Assembly: GCF_000226315.1 (NCBI RefSeq)
Contig: NC_016026.1
Coordinates: 1,488,001 to 1,552,000 of the forward strand
Origin: Micavibrio aeruginosavorus ARL-13
GTDB taxonomy: Bacteria; Pseudomonadota; Alphaproteobacteria; Micavibrionales; Micavibrionaceae
Direction of reading: 5' to 3'
Length of the DNA: 64,000 nucleotides
The position numbers and the translations under genes were made by a program. The notes under the pieces are model-generated. The model worked only from the letters and a program-made list of their open reading frames with translations. It made no database searches and was not told the DNA's origin. Below, piece after piece: positions 33,652-43,102 of this stretch. Numbering within the stretch: position 1 is the first letter of the stretch; every line of letters starts with the position of its first letter.

Positions 33652-34422
33652 TCAGAATTGGCGGCGCCGCAAATCAACCAGGCCCGCAACCAGAACCAAT
33701 CCGGTAAAGACCAATCCCTGAAGCGCGACAAAGCCGTAACCGATGGATGAGTTTTCCGTGCCATAAACCAGCCATGTGGTTTGCGCCATCAAATCCAGAC
33801 GCGGGATCACAACGGAAATGGCGTTCATCAAAATCCCGAGGATGGACAGGTCATCCCCCAAAAACGCCTTGTTCGCAATGCCCAGCAATTGGCCAATAAT
33901 CCGGGCCAGAACATAAAACCCGAACACGGCCAGCGTCCCCGCCGCCGCCCCCGGCAATACCATGGAGAAAAACAACGCCACATTAACGACGATGATCAGT
34001 TCAACAGCCAGTGAGAAAACCCAGAGCGCGTGCCCCGCGCCGATCGCAGCCGGCACCATGGCCATCAACGTACCGCCAACCACGGCGGCAACGGCCACGG
34101 CCAGAACAGAAAATGCCACCGCATGGGACACCAAAAACCCGGTCCGTGAAATCGGGCGTGACAACAGGTAATCGACATCCTTGCTGTCAAACGAGCGGCG
34201 CATGTGGAAAACAACAAACAGAACCAGCCCGGCCACCGCCGCAAAGCGCAACCCACCCGCGGAAAATACCAGCGCGAAAACCTGATCCTCAATCAACGCG
34301 GCGGACCCAAGGAACAGCGACAGGCTGGCCCCCACCGCAACGACCAGCAACAACGCCAGAACGATGCGGTCGCGAACCGCCGCGGTCAAAACATACTGGA
34401 TCAAAGGCCAGGACAAGAGCAT
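33652..34422 (-). CDS. ABC transporter permease (ABC-2 type)
   Basis: A protein of 256 residues with about six membrane helices (LALLLVVAVGASLSLFLGSAA, FAAVAGLVLFVVFHM, VAFSVLAVAVAAVVGGTLMA, and a last helix VALQGLVFTGLVLVAGLVD). It contains FDSKDVDYLLSRPISRTGFL, the coupling-loop pattern of ABC-2 permeases. The start at ATG 34422 has AAGGA eight bases upstream. No ATPase is adjacent; the likely partner is encoded at 41.6-42.4 kb within the pilus cluster. Confidence 0.78.
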   Translation of the reverse strand: MLLSWPLIQYVLTAAVRDRIVLALLLVVAVGASLSLFLGSAALIEDQVFALVFSAGGLRFAAVAGLVLFVVFHMRRSFDSKDVDYLLSRPISRTGFLVSHAVAFSVLAVAVAAVVGGTLMAMVPAAIGAGHALWVFSLAVELIIVVNVALFFSMVLPGAAAGTLAVFGFYVLARIIGQLLGIANKAFLGDDLSILGILMNAISVVIPRLDLMAQTTWLVYGTENSSIGYGFVALQGLVFTGLVLVAGLVDLRRRQF

Positions 34423-34529
34423 AGAGGCAATCCTTTTTGCGAAAGACATACTGCACTGCCAAATATACAAAGGCCGGTGTGGATTCGTCCAGCACCGGCC
34501 CCGTATTTATTGGTTTATTCAACCACTGA

Positions 34530-36410
34530 TTAGATATTATCCGGGCGACGGTCACCGGAGAATTGACGGTACAGATCGCGATCAATCGGGGAAATGCCAC
34601 TGCCATCAATAATCGTGGCCTTCAGGAAGATCACGAGCTCCGTTTTCTGGATGTTATCCACCTGGTTGCGGAACGCACTGCCGAACAGCGGAATTTCGGA
34701 CAGAACCGGAACCCCCTGTTGCGTACTTTGTGTGCGGTCTTCCATCAAACCGCCCATGATCAACGGTTGGCCCGAATGGGCGCGAACAACGGAATCCATT
34801 TCCTGAATGTTCACAACCGGGATCAGGGACTGAATGTTTGTGGCCAGGTTGTTGTTGGCCACGGTAAAGGCCACCGCCGGGTCCGCCACCTGATCAACAA
34901 TACGCGTCACAGTCGGACGCACAGCCATCGAAATGGTTTTTGTTTCGGTATCAATCGACGGAATAACGTTGATCAGAACACCTTCCGGAACGCTCTTGAT
35001 CTCGCTGTCGATGGTGGTCTGGGTGTTGTTGTCCTGGGTCGTTACGTCGATATCCAGTTCGAAATACACGCGGTTATCCGCGACGTTCAAAACCGCCGAT
35101 TGGTTGTTCAAAACGGTCAGGCGCGGGCTGGACAATGCACGCACGGTACCAAAACGGGAAATCGCCTGGATAACCGCTTCGACGTCATTCCCGGCATAGC
35201 CCATGACGAAGTTTGACACCGGGTTGGTGGCTTCCGAGAAATCCGGACGGATCAGGCCACCCGCCGCCGTGACATCAAAGCCCAGCGACCATTCACCAAT
35301 CATCCCTTCCAGCAGGTTCCAGTTAATCCCCGTTGCGAATTCATCCGTCAGAGACACTTCCAGAATTTTGGCTTCGATCAAAACCTGGGACGTAACCGAC
35401 GAACGCAGTTCAGTCAGGTAATCACGAATTTGCGCATGCTGGCGGTCGTTCGCGTAGATGGAAACGATACCGGCCTGTTTGTTGATGGCGAAGCTGGGTT
35501 CCGCACCGCCGCCCTCGCCCGCGGACATGCCGCTGTTTGGATCGGTCTGCGTCGTCGGCAGGGATGTCACGTTCAACACGGCCTGCGGGGCCTGAACCTG
35601 TACAACCGGGTTACCATTGGCATCGGTCGTCGTTGCCGGAGCAACCGGAGCCGGGTTGGATGCCGCCGCGGTAATGGTCGGGTCCGACGCGGTCATCAGG
35701 CTGGCGGCCGTCGTGGTCACGCCCAGAATTTGTTGCAGGTTGGTGCTGAGTTCACCCCAGAAATCGGCTTCGCTGGATGAGCTGGCTGCGAATTTCGAAC
35801 CCGTGCTGGCCGTACCGCCGGACACAACGGAAATGTCGTTGCTGATCCCGCTTTCGCTTTTGCGGATATAGCTGAGGTAATCAATTTTGTATGTTTTGTG
35901 ATACGGCTTGTCCAATTCAACGCGCAGGACATCATCATCAAAGCTGTAGCGCAGACCGGCAATCTCGGAAATACGCTGGATCACGGAATCCAGCGGACGC
36001 TCACGCGCCGTGAAAATAACCGAGCCGGTGATGTTCGGGTCGAGTTCCAGATCGTAACCAGCCTGCTCCGCCAATTGATAGAGCGCATCGCGCAGCGGTA
36101 CCGTCTGGTTGACCGAAATGGAGACCAGCGGCATCGGCTTCAAATTTTTCGACGGGGCGGCCACGTACGGCATCAAATCCGGAATATTATTTTGCGCCAT
36201 TTTGGCGGCCTTGGCCTCTTCGCTTTCCTCGTTAATACGCGGAGCGAGCGCGTCGCGGTAATCCTGAAACTCCATATTGGTGCTGCGATCAGCCTTCAAA
36301 TAATTGCGCGTCAGGTCGCAACCGCCCAGCATCAAGGCCGTGGCAGATGTGCCGACGATCATCATGGACAGGCGACCGAAAGAACGAAGGGTGCGTGAAT
36401 TGACAGGCAT
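34530..36410 (-). CDS. mshL: MshL/PilQ-type pilus secretin, lipoprotein
   Basis: A protein of 626 residues with a lipoprotein signal (ATALMLGGC-DL). An N-terminal STN-like domain (VPLRDALYQLAEQAGYDLELDP) and N1-like region (VIFTARERPLDSVIQRISEIAG) precede a Ser/Ala/Pro-rich spacer. The secretin core has TSQVLIEAKILEVSL, EFATGINWN, LSSPRLTVLNNQSAVLNVADN, VPEGVLINVIPSID and the end VVRAHSGQPLIMGGLMED ... VPVLSEIPLFGSAFR. It forms the outer-membrane pore for the pilus. The start at ATG 36410 is chosen to fit the signal peptide. Confidence 0.93.
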   Translation of the reverse strand: MPVNSRTLRSFGRLSMMIVGTSATALMLGGCDLTRNYLKADRSTNMEFQDYRDALAPRINEESEEAKAAKMAQNNIPDLMPYVAAPSKNLKPMPLVSISVNQTVPLRDALYQLAEQAGYDLELDPNITGSVIFTARERPLDSVIQRISEIAGLRYSFDDDVLRVELDKPYHKTYKIDYLSYIRKSESGISNDISVVSGGTASTGSKFAASSSSEADFWGELSTNLQQILGVTTTAASLMTASDPTITAAASNPAPVAPATTTDANGNPVVQVQAPQAVLNVTSLPTTQTDPNSGMSAGEGGGAEPSFAINKQAGIVSIYANDRQHAQIRDYLTELRSSVTSQVLIEAKILEVSLTDEFATGINWNLLEGMIGEWSLGFDVTAAGGLIRPDFSEATNPVSNFVMGYAGNDVEAVIQAISRFGTVRALSSPRLTVLNNQSAVLNVADNRVYFELDIDVTTQDNNTQTTIDSEIKSVPEGVLINVIPSIDTETKTISMAVRPTVTRIVDQVADPAVAFTVANNNLATNIQSLIPVVNIQEMDSVVRAHSGQPLIMGGLMEDRTQSTQQGVPVLSEIPLFGSAFRNQVDNIQKTELVIFLKATIIDGSGISPIDRDLYRQFSGDRRPDNI

Positions 36411-36588
36411 GGAAATGTCACCAACAAGGTCGAAAAGATGGGTTACAGGAGGAGCGAGCCACCACAAGAACGCAAGGGGCCGCGATTCGAATTACCCTTC
36501 AAGGATATGCGTTTTGCCACACCTTGGCCAGCGGATAATTGCGGGAATCACGGAACTTTTGAAGGGTATTATAGAAACCAAAAAACAA

Positions 36589-37719
36589 TCAATCAGACAA
36601 CTTAATCGACGATGTATCAATAGATTTAAAGGCATCGCCGCCACTCTTGCCCATCTTCACCTGCTGGATACGGATCTTCATATCCCCAGGCAGATCCGCC
36701 TGGGTGATGGCCGTTTCCTCGGCAATCAATCCGTCCGCGAACAGGCGAAGCAAGGATTGGTCAAACGTGCACATACCGATGGGATTGTTCTGCTCCATCA
36801 CGTCTTTGATTTTCGTAATCTCGCCCTTATGAATCAGGTCGCGAATCAGGCCCTGGTTCAACATGACCTCAATCGCCACAACCATGCCCCCGCCAATGGC
36901 CGGAACCAGACGCTGGGAGATAATCCCGCGCAAGTTCATCGACAGGTTCAAACGGATTTGTGCATGGTAATCTTCGGGGAACAAATTCACAATCCGTTCA
37001 ATGGATTGATAGGTGTTGTTCGTGTGCAATGTTGCCAAACACAAATGCCCCGTTTCGGCGGCCGTCAACGCCTGCTCCATCACTTCACGGTCACGCACCT
37101 CACCCACCAGAATGACGTCCGGCCGCTGGCGCAGGGCGTTTTTCAGCGCGACAGAGAACGATTCCGTATCAACGCCAATTTCGCGTTGGGTAATGACGGA
37201 TTTTTTGTGTTCATGGAAATATTCGATCGGATCCTCGATCGTAATAATATGCCCCTGCTCGCGACTGTTGCGATAATCAATCATCGAGGCCAACGTGGTC
37301 GATTTCCCCGATCCGGTCATCCCGGTCACGAGGATCAGGCCGCGCCGCTCCATCGCCAAATGCGCTAAGTTTTCAGGTAAACGAAGCTCGCTAAAGCTCG
37401 GGATTTTCGAGATAATTCGACGAATAACTAATGCGGGAAACTGACGCTGGCGCAGGGCATTGACGCGGTAACGCCCAAACTTCCCAACGTCCAGGGATGT
37501 ATTTAATTCCATATGCGCCTCGAAATCGCGGCGCTGGCGGCTGGTGAAAATCGACCCGATAATCTCATTCAGCTCATCCACCGTGATGGGCGTATCACGC
37601 AGATTGAGCAGTGTTTGCTCAATCCGCAACGCCGGCGGAAACCCCACCGTCAGGTAGAGGTCGCTCGCCCCCTTGTCGTTCATCGACTGGAAGTACTGAA
37701 GGATTAAAGGCGCGGTCAA
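36589..37719 (-). CDS. pilU: PilU-type pilus retraction ATPase
   Basis: A protein of 376 residues with the PilT/VirB11 fold: N-terminal GASDLYLTVGFPPALRI, Walker A GMTGSGKSTTLAS, Asp box ITIEDPIEYF, Walker B VILVGEVRDREVMEQAL and His box AETGHLCLATLHTNN. The C-terminal tail is long (~30 residues beyond PilT), as in PilU. A motor that aids PilT in pulling pili in. Its start overlaps the end of pilT by 4 bp. Confidence 0.9.
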   Translation of the reverse strand: MTAPLILQYFQSMNDKGASDLYLTVGFPPALRIEQTLLNLRDTPITVDELNEIIGSIFTSRQRRDFEAHMELNTSLDVGKFGRYRVNALRQRQFPALVIRRIISKIPSFSELRLPENLAHLAMERRGLILVTGMTGSGKSTTLASMIDYRNSREQGHIITIEDPIEYFHEHKKSVITQREIGVDTESFSVALKNALRQRPDVILVGEVRDREVMEQALTAAETGHLCLATLHTNNTYQSIERIVNLFPEDYHAQIRLNLSMNLRGIISQRLVPAIGGGMVVAIEVMLNQGLIRDLIHKGEITKIKDVMEQNNPIGMCTFDQSLLRLFADGLIAEETAITQADLPGDMKIRIQQVKMGKSGGDAFKSIDTSSIKLSD

Positions 37720-38906
37720 AATGTGTAGCCCTCGCCTGAATCATCCTCGCCAGATTTGCGCGGCTGCGCACCCAGGGCGCGACCAACGGCCGCCTGTTTC
37801 CGGGTCAGGGTTTCGGACATCTTGCCACCACCCAGCGAGGCCGCAACGCTGTCTTCGTCGCGCGCGCCCTCATCTTCCGTGGTTTTCAGCAAGGCGCGGC
37901 GCGCCTCGTCCTTATCAATCACACCCTGTTCCAACAAGGCATTGACGGAGTCTTCCAGCGTGGTCATCCCGTAACGCGACCCGGTCTGGATCATGGAATA
38001 AAGCTGGGCAATCTGGTTTTCACGGATCAGGTTTCGCACGGCGTTGGTCCCCACCAGGATCTCAAACGCCCCAACCCGGCCCGACCCATCCGCACGCTTC
38101 AACAGCGACTGGGCCACAACGCCCTGCAACGAACTGGCCAGCATGGCCCGAACCATTTCCTTGTCCCCCGACGGGAACACGTCAATGATACGGTCGATGG
38201 TTTTGGCCGCCGTGTTCGAGTGCAGGGTTCCAAACACCAAGTGCCCGGTTTCCGCCGCGGTCAACGCCAGCGAAATCGTTTCATAGTCCCGCATCTCCCC
38301 CACCAGGATGACATCCGGGTCTTCACGCAACGAGCTGCGCAGGGCTTTAGAGAAGGACTTGGTGTCCGTGCCGATTTCACGGTGGTTCACCACCGATTTT
38401 TTCGACGCGTGGAAAAATTCAACCGGGTCTTCGACCGTAATAATGTGGCTGGCGTGATTTTCGTTAATGTAATTGATGATCGAAGCCAGCGTGGTCGATT
38501 TACCCGAACCCGTCGGACCGGTCACCAGAACCAGCCCCTTCTCCAGCTCGGCAAAGCGGCGGATAATCGGTGGCAATTCCAGCTCTTCCATCGTCGGGAT
38601 CAGGGACGGAATGGAACGGAAAACGGCGGCTGTGCCGTTTCGTGTGGTAAAGGCGTTCACACGGAAACGGGCCTTTTCACCGTAGGCGATGGCAAAATCC
38701 AGCTCCAGCTCCCGCTCGAAATCGGCGCGCTGGTCTTCATTCATCACGGAATAAAGCATGGTGCGAATATCATCGCTTTGCAACGGATCGGCCTTGATCC
38801 GCTTCATTTCCCCGTTCACCCGAATGACCGGTGGGTTGGTCGGACTCAAGTGCAAGTCAGACGCATTATTCTGAATCGTAAAGCGCAAAAGCTGAAGAAT
38901 ATCCAA
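37716..38906 (-). CDS. pilT: PilT pilus retraction ATPase
   Basis: A protein of 396 residues. PilT marks are LLRFTIQNNASDLHLSPTNPP, RVNAFTTRNG, Walker A GPTGSGKSTTLAS, VEDPVEFFHASKKS, Walker B VILVGEMRDYETISLAL and AETGHLVFGTLHSNTAAKTI. The C-terminal ~70 residues are an extra disordered acidic tail. The start is TTG 38906 (LDILQLLR), six bases after AGGGGAGAG; an ATG at 38945 would add 13 residues that are not PilT-like. It works with PilB/MshE (extension) in the same locus. Confidence 0.92.
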   Translation of the reverse strand: MDILQLLRFTIQNNASDLHLSPTNPPVIRVNGEMKRIKADPLQSDDIRTMLYSVMNEDQRADFERELELDFAIAYGEKARFRVNAFTTRNGTAAVFRSIPSLIPTMEELELPPIIRRFAELEKGLVLVTGPTGSGKSTTLASIINYINENHASHIITVEDPVEFFHASKKSVVNHREIGTDTKSFSKALRSSLREDPDVILVGEMRDYETISLALTAAETGHLVFGTLHSNTAAKTIDRIIDVFPSGDKEMVRAMLASSLQGVVAQSLLKRADGSGRVGAFEILVGTNAVRNLIRENQIAQLYSMIQTGSRYGMTTLEDSVNALLEQGVIDKDEARRALLKTTEDEGARDEDSVAASLGGGKMSETLTRKQAAVGRALGAQPRKSGEDDSGEGYTF

Positions 38907-39035
38907 GGCGGCTCTCCCCTGATGATGGCCCGGACATGGACCCAATGCTCACTTTAATGTGAAAAGTGCAAACGGAAGGTTAATCAGATGCAGAATTTGT
39001 CACGAATTCAAGGATGTATGAAGCCCGGGGCCCCG

Positions 39036-39863
39036 TCAATACGACAACCGGACAAAAGACAGTCCCTGCTCCTGCCCCAAATCAAGCCCCAGACCCACGC
39101 GGGTCAGCGCGAGACACAGCGCAAATGACACGATGAGCGCCGGGCCAAACGGGAAAACCGCCCCACGCCCCGCCATTTTCCAGATCAATGCCAACCCCAC
39201 ACCCATCACACCAGCCCACATCAGGAACGGGGGCGCCATAACAGCTGGAAGCCAGACACCTGCGACAGCAAAAAATTTAACATCACCAAAGCCCAAGGCT
39301 TCTTTTTTAAGAATTTTCTTCATCAAAAAACCGAGCCCAAAGGCACAGACGCCCCAGAGCACTCCGGACACAATCGCAGTTCCCGCGAAAACGATCCCAC
39401 CCAAAACAAATTGATAAACAACACCAAGAAAAGCCACTAACGCATTGAGCTGATCGGGTAAAATGAAATGGCGCAGATCAATCACAAACAGAGCCACCAA
39501 AAATGGAACGGTCAGCATAACAATTCCACCCAGCGTGCTGTAACCCCACAGCGCATAAACACCCAGGCACAAAATCACGCTCACAAGCTCGATGGCCGGA
39601 TAAATCCAGCCAATCGGGGCATGGCAATGACGGCACCGCCCGCGCAGAAACACCCACGAAAAAACCGGAATCAAATCCCACAGGGTCAATGGTGTCTGGC
39701 AATGCGGACAGGCCGAACGGGCCGCCCCCTTCTCCGCAACAATCCACGACACGCCGCGCGGAATGCGCCAAATCAAAGCGGCGGCAAAACTGCCACAGCA
39801 CAGCCCAAACATCAGAACGAAAAGAATTTCAAGCGCGGTCCGCGCATCCACGCCAGCCATCAA
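39036..39863 (-). CDS. pilD: prepilin peptidase / N-methyltransferase
   Basis: A protein of 275 residues with ~8 membrane helices. The cytosolic loop contains two CxxC pairs (SACPHCQTP, GRCRHCHAP), the zinc-binding part of full-length PilD. The catalytic aspartates are in VIDLRHFILPDQL and GFGDVKFF. It cleaves the leader of the prepilin at 30.5 kb and methylates the new N-terminus. It sits between the TPR gene and pilT on the same strand. Confidence 0.94.
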   Translation of the reverse strand: MMAGVDARTALEILFVLMFGLCCGSFAAALIWRIPRGVSWIVAEKGAARSACPHCQTPLTLWDLIPVFSWVFLRGRCRHCHAPIGWIYPAIELVSVILCLGVYALWGYSTLGGIVMLTVPFLVALFVIDLRHFILPDQLNALVAFLGVVYQFVLGGIVFAGTAIVSGVLWGVCAFGLGFLMKKILKKEALGFGDVKFFAVAGVWLPAVMAPPFLMWAGVMGVGLALIWKMAGRGAVFPFGPALIVSFALCLALTRVGLGLDLGQEQGLSFVRLSY

Positions 39864-39881
39864 AAACGACCAGCGATTGGA

Positions 39882-41471
39882 TTAGTTCGCGCGCAAGGTC
39901 GACAGACGGTCATACACCTGATCCCGCGGGATGGAGCGCCCGGCACCATAAACCGCATCGGTTTCCAACGCCTGTTCATAATACTTCATGGCATTGGACG
40001 CATCCCCCGCCCGGTCAAACAGAATGGCCAGGTTATACAGGTGCGTTGCATTGCGCGGCTCCATGCTGGCGGCCATGTTCAGGGACCGCACAGCATCCTG
40101 CGTCTGCCCCAGGGCCGCATAGGTCATCCCAATCTGGGCCAGAAGGCCAGAGTTTCCAGGATGACGTTCTTTCAAATCCAGCAGGCGGCGCAACGCCACG
40201 GACGGATATTCATCGCGCAGAATGCCCATCATGTTGATCACAGCATCAGCATTTTTCGGATCTGCCTTCAAAACTTCTTCATAGCTTTGAATGGCCAGTT
40301 CGCGATAACCGACATTCTGTTGCGCGACGGCGCGCCCCATCAGAATGCGAATATCGCTCTTATTCTTTTTGTACAGCGTGTCATACATCTCCAGCGCGGA
40401 TTCATAGCGCCCAAGGTCCAGCGCGCGCCCAGCGGCGACAACCATCGCCTCCTGCTCCCCGGATCCGTAATCCTTCTGCACGATCACCATGGTCGATGCC
40501 GGCTCCATGGTCGGGTCAACCTTGCGCGGGCCCACCGTATTGGACAACGGCCCCGTCGGCACACCCGGTGCAGAATCATAATACACATCATTTTCAACCG
40601 CCGGGGCCGGAGCCACAACACGGTTTTCGGTTACACCCGTGGCCGCTTCACGCCCGGATATGGTTGCAGATGGCGGCGGAGCCGCCGTGCCGGACATCGG
40701 ATCCGGCGCGCCTTCCAAACCCGTTAGATCAGGCATCGGCGGCGTCGGTTCATCGGTACCGAGAATGATCGGTTCCGGTATTGGCTCAGATGTTGGCTCT
40801 GGCGCCGATTGGGCTACAGGTTCCGGCGTCAACGGCGCATCCGTCACAGGGGCTGCAACAGTTTCATCAAGAATAATCGGAGCCGCCTCAGGCGCAGACG
40901 CCGGAGGCTCCGCAGATACAAATCCATCAACCGGGGCCGGAGACGGTGCCGGCGCAGGTGCCGGAGCTGGCGCAGGCAATACACCCGGTGCCGGGGCCAA
41001 TTCATCGACGGGCATCGGCACATCATCCGGACCATTCGGCACACCTGCGGCACCCAGGCCACCACTGGCCGGCTCAATCGCATTCAACGCACCCAAGATC
41101 GTCGTCATGGCGGGATCTGTCGCACCATCAATCGATGCAGCGCCATTATCCACGCGCGACAACACGGTGACATCGGGCATCGTTACATCCGGAACGACCG
41201 GATCAACATCCGCGGCATCCAGCGCAGAAAGCTCGGTGACGATTTTGCCGCCGACCTGCTCCATCTGCTGTGCGCCCGCGTTGGCCAGATAACCCAACCC
41301 CGCGCCCGCCAATGCCACAACAGCCACGGTTGACATCAAAATCTTGCGGCCCGCATTCGACGCGCGGACGGGCTTTTGCAATTCGAGAACATCATCATCG
41401 TCCATCATATCCAGAACCATGTCGTCCAGATCGGAGTCGTAATTGTCGGACAGGATGTCATTCTTAGCCAT
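39882..41471 (-). CDS. TPR protein of the pilus locus (MshN-like)
   Basis: A protein of 529 residues. An acidic cytosolic N-terminus (DSDLDDMVLDMMDDDDV), one membrane helix (ILMSTVAVVALAGAGLGYLA) and a long periplasmic Pro/Ala/Glu-rich spacer (~70-350, with a PAPAPAPAP run) lead to ~5 TPR units at the end (ALEMYDTLYKKNKSDIRILM, AIQSYEEVLKADPKNADAVI, NSGLLAQIGMTYAALGQ, ATHLYNLAILFDRAGDASNA). It resembles the MshN type of proteins in MSHA loci. Start at ATG 41471; the frame extends upstream without support. Confidence 0.78.
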   Translation of the reverse strand: MAKNDILSDNYDSDLDDMVLDMMDDDDVLELQKPVRASNAGRKILMSTVAVVALAGAGLGYLANAGAQQMEQVGGKIVTELSALDAADVDPVVPDVTMPDVTVLSRVDNGAASIDGATDPAMTTILGALNAIEPASGGLGAAGVPNGPDDVPMPVDELAPAPGVLPAPAPAPAPAPSPAPVDGFVSAEPPASAPEAAPIILDETVAAPVTDAPLTPEPVAQSAPEPTSEPIPEPIILGTDEPTPPMPDLTGLEGAPDPMSGTAAPPPSATISGREAATGVTENRVVAPAPAVENDVYYDSAPGVPTGPLSNTVGPRKVDPTMEPASTMVIVQKDYGSGEQEAMVVAAGRALDLGRYESALEMYDTLYKKNKSDIRILMGRAVAQQNVGYRELAIQSYEEVLKADPKNADAVINMMGILRDEYPSVALRRLLDLKERHPGNSGLLAQIGMTYAALGQTQDAVRSLNMAASMEPRNATHLYNLAILFDRAGDASNAMKYYEQALETDAVYGAGRSIPRDQVYDRLSTLRAN

Positions 41472-41621
41472 TGTAAGCGCCCCAGACAGGATCAGAAAAA
41501 TATGAAGACGCGCGAGGAAGGAGAACCCGAAAGCCCCGCGCGACATGATGTGTTCGTATTAGATTCTAACAGAAAACCGCATGCAAGTGAATCCTTGCCG
41601 CACAACGCTTTTATTCCCATA

Positions 41622-42380
41622 TCAGGCCGCGACGGAAGGCGTCTCGATCACCTTCAAAAATGCCCGTTCCAGATTATCCACCCCGGCACGGTCGCGCAAA
41701 CCCGCGGGCGGGCCGATATAAACCAGCATACCATCATGCAAAACCGCAACGCGGTCACAGATTTCATCCATATCCGCAAGAATATGGGAACTTAAAAAGA
41801 TAGCCCGCCCCTGCGCCTTTGTTTCCAATAACGCATCCTTCACCGCCGCACGGGCCCGTGGATCGAGACCACTCATCGGCTCATCGAGAATCGATAACTC
41901 CGCACCGGTCATCAAGGTTGCCATCAGCCCCAGCTTCTGTCGCATGCCCTTGGAATAGGTTTGCACGCGATGCCCCAGAACATCGGGGTTCAGCCCCAGA
42001 TGATCCGCCAGCGTCCGCGCTTCATCCAGATTAAAAACTTTGCCGTATAACCGCATGGAAAATTTAATGAATTCAGTGCCACGCAAAAACCATGGCGGTT
42101 CGAATTTTTCTGGCAGATAGGCCAGGCTTTTCTTCGCCTCACCCACCACACGATCATGGCCGTTGATCAGAATATCGCCCGTGCGATGATCGCGCAGGCC
42201 CAGAATACCCTTGATCAGCGTCGTCTTGCCCGCGCCGTTCAGACCGATCAACCCAAACGTTTCTCCCTGCGCCACATCGAGGGTGATGGCATGCACAACA
42301 TCGCGCGCACCATAGGCCATGGTGACGCCAGACAGACGCAATGCGGGGACAGAATGTGATGAGTCAGATGGAATCGTCAT
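41622..42380 (-). CDS. ABC transporter ATP-binding protein (PilH-like by context)
   Basis: A protein of 252 residues. Walker A GLNGAGKTTLIKG, Q-loop LAYLPEKFEPPW, signature YSKGMRQKLG, Walker B LSILDEPMSGLDP and H-loop SSHILADMDEI are all present, so it is an active-type ATPase of the DrrA/NatA group. No permease gene is adjacent; the one at 33.7 kb is the nearest candidate. In Myxococcus the PilGHI ABC transporter gene set lies among pil genes, which this arrangement recalls. Confidence 0.9.
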   Translation of the reverse strand: MTIPSDSSHSVPALRLSGVTMAYGARDVVHAITLDVAQGETFGLIGLNGAGKTTLIKGILGLRDHRTGDILINGHDRVVGEAKKSLAYLPEKFEPPWFLRGTEFIKFSMRLYGKVFNLDEARTLADHLGLNPDVLGHRVQTYSKGMRQKLGLMATLMTGAELSILDEPMSGLDPRARAAVKDALLETKAQGRAIFLSSHILADMDEICDRVAVLHDGMLVYIGPPAGLRDRAGVDNLERAFLKVIETPSVAA

Positions 42381-42409
42381 GCCCAGAAATATAGGGCATG
42401 ACGACGCAT

Positions 42410-43102
42410 TTAGAAAGGTGCCACATCCATGCCCGCTCCGGCGGCTTCTGTTTCAGCCCCCGTGCCCGGCAGGAAGATTCGCGCATCCAGGTTAAACCGC
42501 TCATGCGGGCGCAGACGGATCGGGAACACCAGATTGGTCGAAGCATCAAACCATTTCAGGTCGATATATTGACGCGCCACCCGAATATCCAAAATCTGTT
42601 TCGGAATGGCGTCCTTGGTGATACGCACACCGTTCAGCCAGACCGTCCAGTTATCCTTGTTGCTGTACAAAATCCCACCCAGGCTCACTTCGCGCGGACC
42701 GGTAGGACGCGACACAACGGTACCATCGGACGACAATTCCGTGCTTGTCGGCGGACGCGTGATAAACAACTGCTTTGCTTCCTGTAACAGCGCATGTTGC
42801 CACGCGGTGAAAAACAGGCTGGGCATGGATTCCGGCGACATCGCGGCATCACGCAACATATTCTTGGTCGACGCCATACCAACCAGACGCGCATGCGCCT
42901 CGGCCCGGTCTTCTGCCGAAATCTGGTTGGGCATAGGTTGCCCCATCTGCCCACGCGGCACTTGCTGCCCCGTCTGCGGGTTCACACCATCAGGATACTG
43001 CCCCGTTTGCGCCATTGCCGGGCCGGACAGCGCAGCAACCACGGCCAATACAGAAACACCCAGCAATGTCCGGCGATGCAACGCCTGTACGAAGGTCATC
43101 AT
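42410..43102 (-). CDS. MshK/GspB-like periplasmic pilus-locus protein
   Basis: A protein of 230 residues with a signal peptide (LGVSVLAVVAALSGPAMAQ). The C-terminal part VSLGGILYSNKDNWTVWLNG, then PKQILDIRVARQYIDLKWFD, fits the short beta-rich domain found in MshK and GspB-type proteins, which help secretin or inner-membrane assembly. The middle is helical. It overlaps the upstream gene by 4 bp and is thus part of the operon. Confidence 0.7.
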   Translation of the reverse strand: MMTFVQALHRRTLLGVSVLAVVAALSGPAMAQTGQYPDGVNPQTGQQVPRGQMGQPMPNQISAEDRAEAHARLVGMASTKNMLRDAAMSPESMPSLFFTAWQHALLQEAKQLFITRPPTSTELSSDGTVVSRPTGPREVSLGGILYSNKDNWTVWLNGVRITKDAIPKQILDIRVARQYIDLKWFDASTNLVFPIRLRPHERFNLDARIFLPGTGAETEAAGAGMDVAPF

